From positions 1 to 20,317 of the forward strand of contig JBQTGY010000154.1 in the NCBI GenBank assembly GCA_052390415.1: 20,317 nt of DNA, given 5' to 3'. Source of the DNA: JANNWF01 sp052390415. GTDB taxonomy: Bacteria; Pseudomonadota; Gammaproteobacteria; Xanthomonadales; Xanthomonadaceae. Shown piece by piece: positions 20,000 through 20,317 of this stretch; the first letter of the stretch is position 1, and the number at the start of each line of letters is the position of its first letter. The translations under genes and the position numbers were made by a program. The notes beneath the pieces were generated by a model. The model had not been told where the DNA came from, searched no databases, and saw nothing but the letters and a program-made list of their open reading frames with translations.

Positions 20000-20317
20000 G
20001 TGATTCTGGTACTGGTGAGCATGTGTCTGGCCAGCTGCGGCTCTCCTCCCGATGAGGAAGCATTGCGCACCAGTATCAGCGCCATGCAGACGGCGGCTGA
20101 GCAGCGTTCGTTGGCCGGAGTGATGGACCACGTCACCGACGACTTCGGCGGCAGTCAAGGGCTTGACAATGACGGGCTACGACGCCTCTTGCAGGCGCAA
20201 ATCATTGCCAATGCGGCGATCGGTTCGACGATAGGGCCGATCACCATCGAACGGCAGGGCGAACGCGCGACCGCGACGTTCTCGTTGGTGCTCACCGGCG
20301 GCAGCGGCAGATTTGTG
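20000..20317 (+). CDS. Putative lipoprotein, possibly NTF2-like (runs off right edge)
   Basis: A frame open to the window end encodes VILVLVSMCLASCGSPPDEE, a hydrophobic stretch ending in a lipobox (L-A-S-C), so export and lipid anchoring are likely. The following soluble part (LRTSISAMQTAAEQR, GVMDHVTDDFGG, then TIGPITIERQGERATATFSL) has the helix-then-strand pattern of NTF2-like/SnoaL-fold proteins known next to fatty-acid genes in Xanthomonadales; this family match is tentative. The start is uncertain. GTG at 20000 gives a very short signal peptide with no positive charge. The only in-frame ATG upstream is 19853, which would overlap the divergent ligase start codon and leave no room for promoters. 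A non-standard start near 19985 (VWARLVILV) is possible. Confidence 0.55.
   Translation, partial: MILVLVSMCLASCGSPPDEEALRTSISAMQTAAEQRSLAGVMDHVTDDFGGSQGLDNDGLRRLLQAQIIANAAIGSTIGPITIERQGERATATFSLVLTGGSGRFV

Noticed and set aside
1..20317. tRNA, rRNA or tmRNA genes
   Set aside because: None was noticed on reading either strand. No T-arm or anticodon-arm pattern stood out near the recombinase as an attachment site. A covariance search would be needed for certainty.

Overview
The window looks like chromosomal DNA of a high-GC gammaproteobacterium of the Xanthomonadales (Lysobacterales), probably near Rhodanobacteraceae/Lysobacteraceae. Grounds: the gene order prfB-lysS facing a FadD/RpfB-type acyl-CoA ligase is the frame of the Xanthomonas rpf region, and the large secreted protease ends in a Gly-Phe-Glu tail that I associate with this order. 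No database could be searched, so the placement is inference.

Positions 1 to about 11,100 form an accessory region. At the left edge is the start of an IS1634-like transposase running off the window. Next comes an orphan Rhs tip (about 722-1288) with a small membrane protein overlapping its stop, then two small genes of unknown function. A 1.1-kb stretch without genes (2148-3233) is packed with inverted repeats, several of which close on the same GCA triloop. Beside it sits a probable integrative replicating element: an XerC-type tyrosine recombinase (3234-4253) starting 2 nt after a 1065-aa CHC2 primase/ATPase protein (4256-7453). A 100-bp divergent control region separates them from an HTH regulator (7554-8012) that overlaps an ORF6N-domain gene (8009-8590). 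The accessory region ends with a second, longer Rhs remnant (9148-11098), which is 5'-truncated and frameshifted, and its DUF4288-like partner (8752-9144). The two Rhs copies share 109 bp with one mismatch and then carry unrelated C-terminal tips, so recombination between them could swap tips and loop out the whole element.

From about 11,100 rightwards the content is conserved chromosome: a secreted subtilisin-like protease (11163-14978) with a clear intrinsic terminator exactly at the island edge; prfB with a programmed +1 frameshift; lysS; a 307-bp intergenic block of REP-like palindromes; an RpfB/FadD-type ligase on the opposite strand; and the start of a putative lipoprotein running off the right edge. 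In Xanthomonas the rpfG-rpfC-rpfF quorum-sensing genes lie between lysS and rpfB; here that position holds only palindromes.

The most interesting parts are the hairpin array beside the recombinase/primase element and the pair of exchangeable Rhs tips that flank the element.
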